This document shows, piece by piece, positions 35,779 to 44,691 of a DNA stretch of 64,000 nucleotides (its first letter is position 1; each line of letters begins with the position of its first letter). Source of the stretch: Tahibacter amnicola (lineage in GTDB: Bacteria > Pseudomonadota > Gammaproteobacteria > Xanthomonadales > Rhodanobacteraceae); contig NZ_CP104694.1 in assembly GCF_025398735.1 (NCBI RefSeq), forward strand, positions 299,501 through 363,500, read 5' to 3'. The position numbers were made by a program, and so were the translations under genes. The notes under the pieces are model-generated. The model saw only the letters and a program-made list of their open reading frames with translations. It was not told the DNA's origin and ran no database searches.

Positions 35779-36828
35779 GTGCATACCGTCACCCTGCAGG
35801 CCAGCGGCAAGCGATTTGAAGTCCGCGCCGATGAAACCGTCCTGGAAGCCGCGCAGCGGGCCGGGCTGGCCCTGCCCTATTCGTGCCTGGCGGGCGTATG
35901 TGGCAGCTGCAAGGCGAGCCTCGTCGAAGGCGAGGTGTGCTATCCGCGCAACCCGCCCAGTGCGCTCAATGCCTCCGAGCAGGCACGTCACCAGGTATTG
36001 CTGTGCCAGGCCGTACCGCGCGGCGACCTGACCCTGCTCGCCCGGGAAGTCGCCTCGGTGGCGGATATCCCCAAGCGCATGCTGGCGCTGCGCCTGCAGC
36101 ACAAGCAGCTGCTCGCTCCCGACGTCATGCAGCTGTTGCTGCAACCGGCGCGCGGCGAGCGCCTGACGCGGCTGCCGGGCCAGTACCTCGACGTCCTCCT
36201 GCCCGATGGCAAGCGCCGCGCCTTTTCCATCGCCAACGCGCCGCACACGGACGACCGGATCGAGCTGCACATCCGGCATGTCGCCGGGGGCGGATTCACC
36301 GGCCAGGTGTTCGAGTCGCTGGCGCCGGGCGCCGTGCTGCGCGTGGAGGGGCCGCTGGGCACCTTCGTGCCGCGCGAGGATTCCGAACGCCCGATGCTCT
36401 TCGTCGCGGGCGGCACCGGCTTTGCGCCGGTGAAAGCGCTGATCGAGCACTTCCTGCACCTGGGGACGCGCCGCACGATGACTCTCTACTGGGGGGCGCG
36501 CCATGCCGCGGATCTCTACCAGGCCGCCCTGCCCCGGCAGTGGGCTGCCGAGCATGCGAACTTCCACTACCACCCGGTGGTCTCCGATCCGCAGTTTGCG
36601 CACGGCCTGCGCAGCGGCCTGGTTCACGAGGCCGTGGCGGAGGATCTTCCCGATCTTTCCGCCTGCGATGTGTACATGAGCGGCCCGCCGGCCATGATTG
36701 ACGCCGGACGACGCTGCTTCGTGGAAGCGGGCCTGCCGGAAGAGCGGCTCTACTACGACAGCTTTGACTACGCGCCGGATGTGCTGGCGGAAATCCTGCG
36801 CAACCGCGCCGGAATCCACGGACTGTAG
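35779..36828 (+). CDS. Ferredoxin-type NAD(P)H-flavin oxidoreductase (CDP-6-deoxy-glucoseen reductase-like)
   Basis: A 349-residue electron transfer protein with three domains: a plant-type 2Fe-2S domain (Cys36, 41, 44 and 76 in SCLAGVCGSC and LLCQA), an FAD-binding domain with RAFSIANAPH, and an NAD-binding domain with LFVAGGTGFAPV and the C-terminal DVYMSGPPAM. Similar proteins are annotated as CDP-6-deoxy-L-threo-D-glycero-4-hexulose-3-dehydrase reductase (AscD) in Lysobacterales, but AscH and sugar genes are missing here, so its substrate may be different. GGAAG lies five bases before the GTG at 35779. A GACAAT -10-like element lies about 27 bases upstream. Confidence 0.88.
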   Translation: MHTVTLQASGKRFEVRADETVLEAAQRAGLALPYSCLAGVCGSCKASLVEGEVCYPRNPPSALNASEQARHQVLLCQAVPRGDLTLLAREVASVADIPKRMLALRLQHKQLLAPDVMQLLLQPARGERLTRLPGQYLDVLLPDGKRRAFSIANAPHTDDRIELHIRHVAGGGFTGQVFESLAPGAVLRVEGPLGTFVPREDSERPMLFVAGGTGFAPVKALIEHFLHLGTRRTMTLYWGARHAADLYQAALPRQWAAEHANFHYHPVVSDPQFAHGLRSGLVHEAVAEDLPDLSACDVYMSGPPAMIDAGRRCFVEAGLPEERLYYDSFDYAPDVLAEILRNRAGIHGL

Positions 36829-36938
36829 CGACGCTTGCGGCATCGCCGGAACGTTCTTCCAGAACGGGTTGGCGTGTGGTGTGATCGGAAAGACGCTCTG
36901 GCAAGCCCCATCCGAATCGTTTTGACAGGAGTCCGGTC

Positions 36939-37502
36939 ATGTTCCGCTGGTTGGTCCTTCCCGCCCTGCTCCTGGCCACCACGCCAGCGATGGCTTTGCG
37001 CTGCGGCAGCCGTATCGTGCAGGAGGGCGACCGCGACGGCTCGGTCCGCGAGCGCTGCGGCATGCCGTACTACGTGGATCGCTACTACAGCGTGGATGTG
37101 CACGGTGCTGACGGCCCGTACGAACGCCAGATCGAAAACCAGTACGACGCCTGGTACTACAACTTCGGTCCGCGCAAGCTGCTGGTGCGCCTGGTCTTCC
37201 ACAACGGCCGGTTGCAGAGCGAGGAAACCCTCGGCTACGGAGTCAACCAGATCGGCGACAGCTGCCACCTCGACACCGCGCCCTCCGGCACCTCCGCCGG
37301 CGAAATCGTTGCCTGGTGCGGCGAGCCGGCCTCTCGCCGCAACCTGCGCGAAGCCGAGATCCGTCGCGACGGCCGCGGCAATGAGCGCTACCGGCCCATT
37401 CGCCTGGAAGAATGGACCTACGACTTCGGCGACGACCGCTTCCTGCGCATCCTCACCTTCCGCAATGGCAACCTGCAGGGCGTGAGCGTGGAGCGGCGCT
37501 AG
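36939..37502 (+). CDS. DUF2845 domain secreted protein
   Basis: A 187-residue exported protein: signal peptide MFRWLVLPALLLATTPAMA, cleaved before LRCGSRIV. The mature part holds the DUF2845 pattern with two similar halves, CGSRIVQEGDRDGSVRERCG-type and GEIVAWCGEPASRRNL, each followed by a WYYNFGPRKLLVRLVF or EWTYDFGDDRFLRILTF strand pair. Four Cys may make two disulfides. AGGAG lies 7 bases before the ATG. The function of the domain is unknown; it is frequent in Lysobacterales and pseudomonads. Confidence 0.88.
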   Translation: MFRWLVLPALLLATTPAMALRCGSRIVQEGDRDGSVRERCGMPYYVDRYYSVDVHGADGPYERQIENQYDAWYYNFGPRKLLVRLVFHNGRLQSEETLGYGVNQIGDSCHLDTAPSGTSAGEIVAWCGEPASRRNLREAEIRRDGRGNERYRPIRLEEWTYDFGDDRFLRILTFRNGNLQGVSVERR

Positions 37503-37562
37503 GCGCTGGCCCGGCGAGTTTTTCAACGGCCTCATTGAAGCCGAGTACAGTGCTTTCGATTC

Positions 37563-37700
37563 TGTAGCCCGGGTAAGCGCAGCGCACCCGGGGTGAATCA
37601 CGATTGCCGTCTACACATCGTCACCCACACGACGTGGCGCATCTTCTGACGTCGACGCACGTTCACCCCGGGTGAACCCTGCGGGTTGACCCGGGCTACA
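37563..37700. repeat. Inverted pair of family B REP-like elements
   Basis: The left arm (37563-37597) begins TGTAGCCCGGGT, and the right arm (37661-37700) ends ACCCGGGCTACA. Each arm has an inner ACCCGGGGTGAA or TTCACCCCGGGT segment, so arms can pair with each other over more than 25 bases. They enclose about 63 unique bases. One further copy lies at 32063-32097. Confidence 0.75.
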
Positions 37701-37822
37701 GCAGGCGTAGCGATGTCAGCTTCTTGCCGTTGCCGTTGCTTCTGCGCGCAGGATGCGCGCCGCTTCTAAATGGGGCCCCATTAGGGTTGGCGAGGCCCCG
37801 TAGGATAGCCGCCGGAGGCGGG

Positions 37823-37923
37823 CGCGCACAGGGATGTGCGCGAGTTTGGTGCAGGGCCAGGATGGCCCTTCACCAAACCCCGGAGGGGACTCGCGTAGTG
37901 CCTGGCCATGGATGGCCAGGCAC
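37823..37923. repeat. Three consecutive hairpins
   Basis: Hairpin 1 (37823-37842) has an 8-bp stem with loop GGGA. Hairpin 2 (37844-37878) has an outer 8-bp stem and an inner 7-bp stem separated by one mismatch. Hairpin 3 (37898-37923) has a 12-bp stem with a 2-base centre. All are GC-rich and none has a U-tract. Confidence 0.7.
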
Positions 37924-37951
37924 CAACCCGCCTGGGGTGTGCTTTCTCTTG

Positions 37952-37985
37952 CTTACTTCTCTTTGCACAAGCAAAGAGAAGTAAG
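37952..37985. repeat. Perfect 15-bp hairpin
   Basis: Arms 37952-37966 and 37971-37985 are exact reverse complements, with loop ACAA. Unlike its neighbours the stem is AT-richer (CTTACTTCTCTTTGC). I have the impression that this stem recurs in other Lysobacterales genomes; a search would settle it. Confidence 0.75.
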
Positions 37986-38054
37986 TCGGCTGGCCGAAGG
38001 ACAGACGAAACGCTCTTGCCTTCTGATGCCCAAATACACCAATGCGCCCGGCGA

Positions 38055-38088
38055 TGTCGGGCATCGCTGCAGCGAAGCCCAACCTACA
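38055..38088 (-). repeat. REP-like element, family A, copy 3
   Basis: Same orientation and ends as the copy at 32159-32192 (TGTCGGGCATCGCTG... CCCAACCTACA), with a changed centre. Here the centre TCGCTGCAGCGA is itself a perfect palindrome. Confidence 0.75.
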
Positions 38089-38123
38089 GAAGACGCAGTG
38101 CGCCTGGCGCGGTGCCGACGACG

Positions 38124-40922
38124 TTACTCCGCCCGTCCCAGCCGATAGTCAATCTCAACCCACACCTGCCTGCCGTACGGGTTGTAGTTGCCGGTGAAGT
38201 AGAACGGCCAGCCACTGGTATCCACCGGCGGACGCGAATTGCGGATGTTGTTCACCGCCAGCTTGAGTGCGAGGTTCTTGTCGACCTGGTAGCCGACGCT
38301 GCCGTTGTAGCGCACCACCGGAGCGATACGGCCGGTGCCGTAGTTGTTCGAGATCGTTCCGTAGCGCAGCGCGTAGAGGTTGGCGTTCCATGCGCCGATA
38401 CTCCAGCTGATGGTGCCGTCGACCTTGCTGCGCCAGTTGCTGGAGTTGAGCGAATTGCGGTAGTCGAAGTATTCGTCGGTGGAGAACTGGCGGTACTTGT
38501 GCGAGATGACGAAGGTGCCGCCCAGGCCGAAGCGGAATTTGCCGAGGTGGTCGGTTTCAAGGCGGTAGTTGGCCTTCACGTCGACGCCGGCGGTGCGTTC
38601 GGTTGCGGCATTGATCGGATTGATCAGTACGCGCTGCACGGCATTGGGATCGATGTTGGCGTCGGGTGGATTGCGCAGCACGCGTGCGAGTGCGTCCTGG
38701 CACAGCGCGGAATGGATGTCACGCGCTTCGCCGCCCAGCGTCTGGCCCATCCGGCAGTCGGCCTCGTCGCGCAGGATGCCGCTGGAGCTGAGGTTGGTCA
38801 CCTGGTCGCTGAGGTCGATGTTGTAGTAGTCCGCAGAAAGGTCAAATTCCGCCGATGGCGACCAGACGGCGCCGAAGCCGAAGGATTCGCCGTTCTCCGA
38901 TTTCAGGTCAGCCGTGCCGCGGCTGGTGTAGTTGATATTCAGGCCGTTGTAGTCGCAGTCGTCGTACGGCTGGTTGGCGAGGCGGCAGCGGTAGTAGTCG
39001 GTCATGCCAGGGTTATAGCCGCGGGTTTCCGGCGCGAAGATGTAGTTCATGTCCGGCGCGCGGAAGCTGGTGGCGTAGTTGCCGCGCAGCAGCACCGTGT
39101 CGTGCGGGCGGAACTCCAGGCCCAGGTTGTAGGTGAACTTGCCATCCTCGCGGCCGGCGAAGCGGTATTCGTCGTAACGTCCGGCGGTCGACACGGTCAG
39201 GCGCGACCACAGCGGCAGTTTCAGTTCCGCGCCTGCGGCAAAACGGTCGCGGCTGCCGTTCGCAATGATGCCCGCGCTGGTGTTCCAGAACGTGCCATTG
39301 CCCAGGCGCGGATCCGGTTCGTTGGCGAACGACTGCGTGCCCACTTCCGCCACCGCGGCAAATCCCGCGTTGCCGCCGGGAAGCGCGAACAGCTCGCCGT
39401 TGATGCTGGCCGAGACGTTCTGAGTCGACGAGTCGTTATGACTGGTGTAGTGCCCGGTCAGTGCCTTGTACTCGGCGGGCGTGAGCGCCGTGAACAGCCG
39501 CGCCGGATTCGGCGCGTAGACCGGGATGCCGTCGCGATCGCCCAGGCGCGGGCCGAGGAAGAATTCATCCAGCCCGGCCAGGAAGGTGCGCCGGCGCGTG
39601 GCGTTGGCGTACTCGGACCGGTTCGCGACGATCTCGTAGGCCCAATCGCCATCGGCCAGCGAACCGTTCACGCCAGTGCTGATATTCCAGGAGCGCTCGA
39701 AGTAGTGCGCATTGACCTGCTCGCGGCCGCCGATTTCCTCCGGCGCCAGGCGCCGGTACCATTTTTCATAGGTACTGGTTGTTTCGTTGTAGAAATAGTT
39801 GCCGGCGGACGTCCAGCTGGAGGGACGGGTGTTGTTGCGGATGCGGTCGACGCCGATCATCAGGTCGGCGAACCACTCAAGCTGGTCGTTAATGGGATAG
39901 CGCACGGCGCCGAAGGCGCTGACGTTGCGCTTGCCGGTCTGCACGGTCCAGTAGGTCGGCAGGGCCGTGGGCGAGCCGCAGTAGTACCCGTAGCGCGCGC
40001 TCTGCGCCCGCACCAGGGTGCCGTTGTAGAGATCGCCCAGGGCTTCGCAGGTACCTTCGCCCGGATCGAAGTAGCGGCCGGTGCGCGCATTGGAGCGGTA
40101 GAACGTCGCCGTCGGAAGCAGCACCGTATCCGGATTGGGATTGTCGAGGTAGGAGTCCATGAAATCGCGGTCCGTGCCCCAGATCGGCTGCCGGTCGGCC
40201 AGTTCGATCCCGAGCACCGCCTCCAGCGCGCCCCAGTGCTTGCCGCCGATCAGCTGCAGGCGCCGGTTCGCGCCGCCGCCCTCTTCCGTGCCGCCCAGAC
40301 GCAGGTTGATGGCCAGCTCGTCGACGCGGCGCTTGAGGATGATATTGACCACGCCCGCGACCGCGTCCGAACCGTAGATCGCCGATGCGCCGCCACCCAG
40401 CACTTCGATGCGATCGATCATCGCGCTGGGGATATTGGCGAGGTTGACGAAGTTGACCGAGCCTTCGTATGCGATCGGATAGTCGGCGACGCGCCGGCCG
40501 TTGATCAGCACCAGCGAATGGTTCGGGCCCAGCCCGCGCAGGTTGATCGTGTTCGCGGCCGCCGTGAAGGTGTTGCCGAAGTCCTCGCCCTGCACCGTGC
40601 CGGTGTTCTGGCTGAGTGAACTGATGGCATCGTAGGCATTGCGGAATCCCTGGCGATCGATCGCGGCACCGTCGATCACGATGACCGGCGAGGGACCCTC
40701 CACGGTCGCGCGCGGAATGCGCGAACCGGTGACGATGACTTGCGGAAGAGATTCGGCGGACCGGGTGTCCGGCGTCGCGCTGGCGGCCGAGGGGGCAGCT
40801 GATGGGTTCGGCGCGGCGTCGGCCGCCTCCGCCGGTGCGTCAGCCAGGGCGCCCGCCAGGGGCAGGAAGAGCAGCACAACACTTGCGCCAAGCCGCGCGC
40901 GCGGCGAGGTCGGGATTCGCAT
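38124..40922 (-). CDS. TonB-dependent receptor
   Basis: A 932-residue outer-membrane receptor of the large Xanthomonas/Caulobacter type. After the signal peptide (about 1-30) and an Ala/Pro-rich stretch comes the TonB box region PQVIVTGSRIPR, then a plug domain with INLRGLGPNHSLVLINGRR cut as INLRGLGPNHSLVL and the motif DRIEVLGGGASAIYGSDAVAG. The barrel ends YGRQVWVEIDYRLGRAE. Receptors with the GSRIPR start and LGGGASAIYGSDA loop mostly take up oligosaccharides, peptides or similar large nutrients rather than siderophores. No transporter or hydrolase gene is adjacent to hint at the substrate. The start at 40922 gives a normal signal peptide. Confidence 0.93.
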   Translation of the reverse strand: MRIPTSPRARLGASVVLLFLPLAGALADAPAEAADAAPNPSAAPSAASATPDTRSAESLPQVIVTGSRIPRATVEGPSPVIVIDGAAIDRQGFRNAYDAISSLSQNTGTVQGEDFGNTFTAAANTINLRGLGPNHSLVLINGRRVADYPIAYEGSVNFVNLANIPSAMIDRIEVLGGGASAIYGSDAVAGVVNIILKRRVDELAINLRLGGTEEGGGANRRLQLIGGKHWGALEAVLGIELADRQPIWGTDRDFMDSYLDNPNPDTVLLPTATFYRSNARTGRYFDPGEGTCEALGDLYNGTLVRAQSARYGYYCGSPTALPTYWTVQTGKRNVSAFGAVRYPINDQLEWFADLMIGVDRIRNNTRPSSWTSAGNYFYNETTSTYEKWYRRLAPEEIGGREQVNAHYFERSWNISTGVNGSLADGDWAYEIVANRSEYANATRRRTFLAGLDEFFLGPRLGDRDGIPVYAPNPARLFTALTPAEYKALTGHYTSHNDSSTQNVSASINGELFALPGGNAGFAAVAEVGTQSFANEPDPRLGNGTFWNTSAGIIANGSRDRFAAGAELKLPLWSRLTVSTAGRYDEYRFAGREDGKFTYNLGLEFRPHDTVLLRGNYATSFRAPDMNYIFAPETRGYNPGMTDYYRCRLANQPYDDCDYNGLNINYTSRGTADLKSENGESFGFGAVWSPSAEFDLSADYYNIDLSDQVTNLSSSGILRDEADCRMGQTLGGEARDIHSALCQDALARVLRNPPDANIDPNAVQRVLINPINAATERTAGVDVKANYRLETDHLGKFRFGLGGTFVISHKYRQFSTDEYFDYRNSLNSSNWRSKVDGTISWSIGAWNANLYALRYGTISNNYGTGRIAPVVRYNGSVGYQVDKNLALKLAVNNIRNSRPPVDTSGWPFYFTGNYNPYGRQVWVEIDYRLGRAE

Positions 40923-41338
40923 GCGGGGTTTCTCCAGGAAGGGAATTCGTCAGCGTCGCGGCCATCAAGGCCAGCTCGGCGGGGCGTCGGAGCATGCCCC
41001 TGCATCCCACCGGCCGGGAAATGGCCTGGCTCTATGCGCTTATGACGCAGTGCAGCACAAACGACTCACGGGATACGTTCCTTGTCAGTGCTCTGGTCGA
41101 GAAGATCGCGATTACGAACGCTGCCATCCGGCCCGTGGGGCAACGCGGCGCCCACATCGCGGGGCCGGCGAGGCAGCGCAACCTGCCCGCGTCGACTATA
41201 GGGCAGCCCTTCGTGCCCGAGCCATGCGTCGCCGCCAATTTGGCCATGCTACCGGTGGCGGAGCGCGCGATCGGAACAGGCAGCGGGACGTTCACGCCGC
41301 CCATCCCGCTCATGTGCGCAAAGCGCGTCCGGCAGGTG
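40923..41338. other. Intergenic region upstream of the TonB receptor
   Basis: About 415 bases between the TonB receptor start and the hemY stop. A minus-strand frame of 119 codons (41032-41391) and a plus-strand frame cross it, but neither has a recognisable domain or ribosome site, and both overlap neighbours. It should contain the receptor promoter; no clear -10/-35 or Fur-like box is evident. Confidence 0.4.
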
Positions 41339-42604
41339 TCAGCCGACGCTGCCGGGCAGGCGCGGAACACCGTGTTCGCTGCGTTCCTCACCGATCAGTG
41401 CGCGCGTGTCGGGGACAGCCCGCGGCAATACCTGGGCAAGGCCGGGTACGGGCTCGCCACGCGCGCTACGCAAGGCGTTGCGGTAGCACGCCGTCGCCAG
41501 GGTGGCATCGCCATCGCCGGCGACGCAGTCGGCTAGGGCTTCCCAGGCCAGGGCACTGTCGTGCAGGGCCAGCGCCCGTTCCAGGTATTCGCGTCCCTTG
41601 CCCCACACCTGTGCCGCCGCGCACAGGCGGCCGAGCGCGACCAGCAGGGCCGGCGAATGCGGGTGTGCCTTGAGCCAGGATTCCGCCGTACGCAACCGCG
41701 CGGCCGCATCGGCGCCGGGCAGTTCGGCGTAGGCCAGCACGACCGGGTCGGACCAGTCTTTGCGCAGGTAGGCCTCGATCTCGCTCATGCCGGCCAGCGG
41801 CTGGCCCAGCGCGGCAATCCGCGTCGCGTACGCGACGAGTGCCGGCACGATGCGCCGCTGCCCCCGCGACAACGAGGCCCACAAGGTATTGAGATCCTCG
41901 GCGTTCGTCTGCGCCGACAGGGCGGCGGCGATCACCCGTGCCTCGATCGCCTCCAGGCGCGTGTGCGACAACGACTGGGTACGCGCCAGCGGCGTCAACG
42001 CGGCGAAGGCGGCATCGGCGTTGCCGATCGCCAATGCCGCTTCGATGTATTCCACCCACGCGGCGGGAACCAGCGTATTGGTGCGCGCTTCGGGTGCGAG
42101 TAACTCGAAGGCCTGGGCGTGCTCACCCTGCTCGCGCTTGAGCCGCGCCCGCAGGGTGAGGGCTGCCGCCGGCGCGGCCGCCGCGGCTTCGCCCAGCACC
42201 GCATCCACACGTGCGCTCTCCCCTTGCGCCAGTGCGGCGCGGGCAGCCGCCAGCAGGGCCGGTGCGCGCAGTTCGTGATATTGCGTGGCTCGTGCCAGTT
42301 CCTTCTCGGCGCGCTGGTAGCGGCCTTCGGTCAGCGCCACCAGGCCCGCGGCGAGCCGTTCGCGGCTCTTCTTGCGCGCACGGCGCGACCACAGGCGCAG
42401 CGGCCAGCGCGCCAGACGCCACGCGAGGGTCAATGCCGCCCAGGACAACGCCAGCGCGACGATCGCCAGCACCAGTGTCGTCTCCAGCGCGGTGTTGCCG
42501 TAGCGGATCAGCACGTAGCCCGGATTGGCCGCCACCCATTGGTAGCCGTAGGCCGCTGCCAGCATGGCGGCGACGAGGAGGAGCCCGGAAATCCAGTATT
42601 TCAC
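41339..42604 (-). CDS. hemY: HemY family TPR membrane protein
   Basis: A 421-residue protein (not the protoporphyrinogen oxidase that shares the name). Two N-terminal membrane helices (YWISGLLLVAAMLAAAYGYQ and LETTLVLAIVALALSWAAL) are followed by the family hallmark RRARKKSRERLAAGLVALTEGRYQRAEKELARAT (in parts) and a long TPR region. Conserved C-terminal segments RKDWSDPVVLAYAELPG and HSPALLVALGRLCAAAQVWGKGREYLE agree with HemY_N/TPR proteins of gammaproteobacteria. It probably organises late heme-synthesis steps at the membrane, but the activity is unproven. Its ATG overlaps the hemX stop by four bases. Confidence 0.92.
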   Translation of the reverse strand: MKYWISGLLLVAAMLAAAYGYQWVAANPGYVLIRYGNTALETTLVLAIVALALSWAALTLAWRLARWPLRLWSRRARKKSRERLAAGLVALTEGRYQRAEKELARATQYHELRAPALLAAARAALAQGESARVDAVLGEAAAAAPAAALTLRARLKREQGEHAQAFELLAPEARTNTLVPAAWVEYIEAALAIGNADAAFAALTPLARTQSLSHTRLEAIEARVIAAALSAQTNAEDLNTLWASLSRGQRRIVPALVAYATRIAALGQPLAGMSEIEAYLRKDWSDPVVLAYAELPGADAAARLRTAESWLKAHPHSPALLVALGRLCAAAQVWGKGREYLERALALHDSALAWEALADCVAGDGDATLATACYRNALRSARGEPVPGLAQVLPRAVPDTRALIGEERSEHGVPRLPGSVG

Positions 42605-43689
42605 GTCGGCTCACCTTCCGTCGGCGCGCGCCGGCGCTCGGCGTTGGTGGCGCGCAGGCGCCGCAGTTCCGCCAGCGCGGCACCCAGTTCGGGAGGCGTC
42701 GCCGGCGTGGCGGCCTGCAGCTTCCCGAGCGCCGACAGCGCGTCTTTCACAGGCACCGCTTGCGCATCGAACGCGACGGACAGCTGCGCCTTGGCATTCT
42801 TGACCGCGACCTGCAGCGCCTGGGGATTGCGCTCGAGCAGGGCCAGCTCGGCGGCGCGCAGATCCAGTCCGATCAGGCCGCGCAGCAGCGTGACGTCGTG
42901 CGGCGATGCGCCGCCGGCGTCGACGCGGCTGACGCGCACGAACTGGCCCAGCACGCGCCACAGGCGCGAATCGCCCTGGGATGCACCCGTATCTACAGGG
43001 CTGGCCGGCGGCAGCGACGGCAACGCGGCGCGGATCCGTTCCAGCTCGGCGATGCCGGCGCTGGCCGGCGCCGCCTGCACGGCCTGCAGGGCACGCTGTT
43101 CGACCGCGACGGTTTCGCGCACGGCGGCAAACGCCGGATCGGTCACCGTCGCCAGCGCGGCGTCGGCGATCGCGTAGGCGCGCACCGCCGATGCCGCATC
43201 GTTGAAAAGTTCGAAGCGCTCCTTGGCAAGAAGGAGAACCGTCTCGGCCTCCTCCAGCATCATCGCGTCGTGGCCGGACAGATGCCGCTCGGTCACGTTG
43301 GCGATGGCATCCTCGAGCACGCGGGCACGCTCGCTGACGCCGAGCACTTCTTCGCGCAGAGATTTGTTGACGTTCTCCGCGTCGATCAATCGCTGGCGCA
43401 GCTGATCGCGTTCGCGCCGCTCGGTCTCGACGCTGCGACGCAGGCCCTCCACGTCGACGGTGATCAGTTCCAGCGACTTCACCGCCTGCTCCGCGCCGCG
43501 GTTGATCGATGCGGCGCGCCAGAGCGCCACACCCGAGACGGCAAGCGCCAGCGTGCCGATCAGGAGCGCAGCGGAGCCGCCGCGGGAACGCGGCGGCGGT
43601 GAAGGCATGGCAGGGCGCGGTTCCGTTGCGACCGCGGGCGACGACGCAGGTGTCGCGGTATCCGGGGTATCCATAGGCATAGTCCGCAT
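42601..43689 (-). CDS. hemX: HemX family protein (uroporphyrinogen-III C-methyltransferase-like)
   Basis: A 362-residue inner-membrane protein. A Pro-rich N-terminus precedes one membrane helix (AALLIGTLALAVSGVALWRA), then a long coiled-coil (about 65-130) and a helical domain with the family segment GHDAMMLEEAETVLLLAKERFELFND. No SAM-binding motif is visible, as in other HemX proteins, so the enzymatic name is probably historical. It sits between hemD and hemY, overlapping hemY (ATGA). Three in-frame ATGs are close together (43689, 43680, 43674) and the true start is uncertain. Confidence 0.88.
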   Translation of the reverse strand: MRTMPMDTPDTATPASSPAVATEPRPAMPSPPPRSRGGSAALLIGTLALAVSGVALWRAASINRGAEQAVKSLELITVDVEGLRRSVETERRERDQLRQRLIDAENVNKSLREEVLGVSERARVLEDAIANVTERHLSGHDAMMLEEAETVLLLAKERFELFNDAASAVRAYAIADAALATVTDPAFAAVRETVAVEQRALQAVQAAPASAGIAELERIRAALPSLPPASPVDTGASQGDSRLWRVLGQFVRVSRVDAGGASPHDVTLLRGLIGLDLRAAELALLERNPQALQVAVKNAKAQLSVAFDAQAVPVKDALSALGKLQAATPATPPELGAALAELRRLRATNAERRRAPTEGEPT

Positions 43690-43801
43690 CGTACCGAAGA
43701 ATCCAGCTGACGTGGCGCGCAGGGCCTGGTGCCGTGGTACCGGTCACGGTTGCCTGGATAGACCACCGTCCGTGGCAGGCTACAGTCGTCTTCGCCGTCG
43801 C

Positions 43802-44602
43802 CTACAGGCGATGTCGCGCCAGCGCCTGCGCGGCCGCCGTGAGCATGTCGTCCGTGACGGCTGACTTCGCCACGTGCACGCGGCCGAAGCCGTGCTCCCG
43901 CGCCAGCTCGCACAGGCGGCCGCTGCTGACCACGACTTCCGCCTCGCGCAGGGCAAGGACCAGCCCGGCCGGTAGTCCGGTTGCCAGATTGGCCAGCGCC
44001 TGCGCGCTGGACAACAGCAGGATGCGCGGCCGCGGCGCGGTGTCGAGGGCGGCAAAATGACGCCGGGTCCAGCGCGGCGCAGCGCGGCGGTAGACATCCA
44101 CCTGTGCCACGTGCGCACCGCGGCGGCGCAGGGCGCCGGGCATCAGGTCACGTCCGCCAGGTGCGCCGATCACGGCGACGGCCGCACCGCGGACCGAACG
44201 CATCGCCGGCAGGGCCAGCAGGCCTTCGCTGTCCTGGCTGGTGGCAGGCTCGACCACGCGGGCGACGCCGCGACGCCGCAGGGCGGCAGCCGTTGCGCGT
44301 CCGACGGCGGCGACCTGGGTGCGCGCCGGGAAATGCAGGTTCGGCGCGAGTTGCCAGGCAAAGCGGACAGCCATGGGACTGACGAAAACAGCGATATTGG
44401 AACGCGCCGCCAGGTGCAACGCGGCACGCGCGGCTTCCGGATCCTCCGGGCCGCGCAGGCTCAGTCCGGGCAGCGCGATGCCCTCGCCGCCCAGCGCGCG
44501 GATGCGCCGCAGCACGGCATCGGCGGAACCGCTCGGACGGGTCACGATGACGCCCGCGCCGGTCAGGTCGGGACCCCGTTCAGGGGATTGTGGATACGCC
44601 AT
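43802..44602 (-). CDS. hemD: Uroporphyrinogen-III synthase
   Basis: A 266-residue enzyme that cyclises hydroxymethylbilane to uroporphyrinogen III. The two alpha/beta lobes are visible: lobe 1 opens with GAGVIVTRPSGSADAVLRRI and includes IAVFVSPMAVRFAW; lobe 2 includes AVIGAPGGRDLMPGALRRRG and ends ILLLSSAQALANL plus a C-terminal helix. The family is weakly conserved, so identification also rests on position: hemX follows 112 bp downstream and then hemY. The hemC gene normally in front of hemD is not present; the upstream gene is a divergent thioesterase-like gene. Confidence 0.9.
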   Translation of the reverse strand: MAYPQSPERGPDLTGAGVIVTRPSGSADAVLRRIRALGGEGIALPGLSLRGPEDPEAARAALHLAARSNIAVFVSPMAVRFAWQLAPNLHFPARTQVAAVGRATAAALRRRGVARVVEPATSQDSEGLLALPAMRSVRGAAVAVIGAPGGRDLMPGALRRRGAHVAQVDVYRRAAPRWTRRHFAALDTAPRPRILLLSSAQALANLATGLPAGLVLALREAEVVVSSGRLCELAREHGFGRVHVAKSAVTDDMLTAAAQALARHRL

Positions 44603-44691
44603 GGAATGGTCCTTTCGGCCGGAAAACGGCTTGTGGGTCGACCGGCGGCATGGCACCGTGCGCGCCCCGCTTGCCTGTCGTCCCGTCTGTC

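Larger units (their letters stand above)
37503..38123. other. Repeat-rich intergenic region
   Basis: About 620 bases with no convincing gene. It contains an inverted pair of family B elements (37563-37700), a chain of four perfect or near-perfect hairpins (37823-37985) and a family A element (38055-38088). Open frames here are short, of low complexity, and follow the repeats, so they were not called. Confidence 0.75.

Noticed and set aside
37834-38148. Short plus-strand frames in the hairpin region
   Set aside because: They simply translate the repeats, change frame between hairpins and have no ribosome site.
37908-40619. A 903-codon plus-strand open frame opposite the TonB receptor
   Set aside because: It mirrors the receptor gene in the antisense frame of GC-rich DNA. 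It has no domain and an Ala/Val/Arg-rich composition.
41032-41391. Possible small gene in the gap before the TonB receptor
   Set aside because: Overlaps the hemY end, has no ribosome site and no domain, and its composition resembles non-coding DNA.
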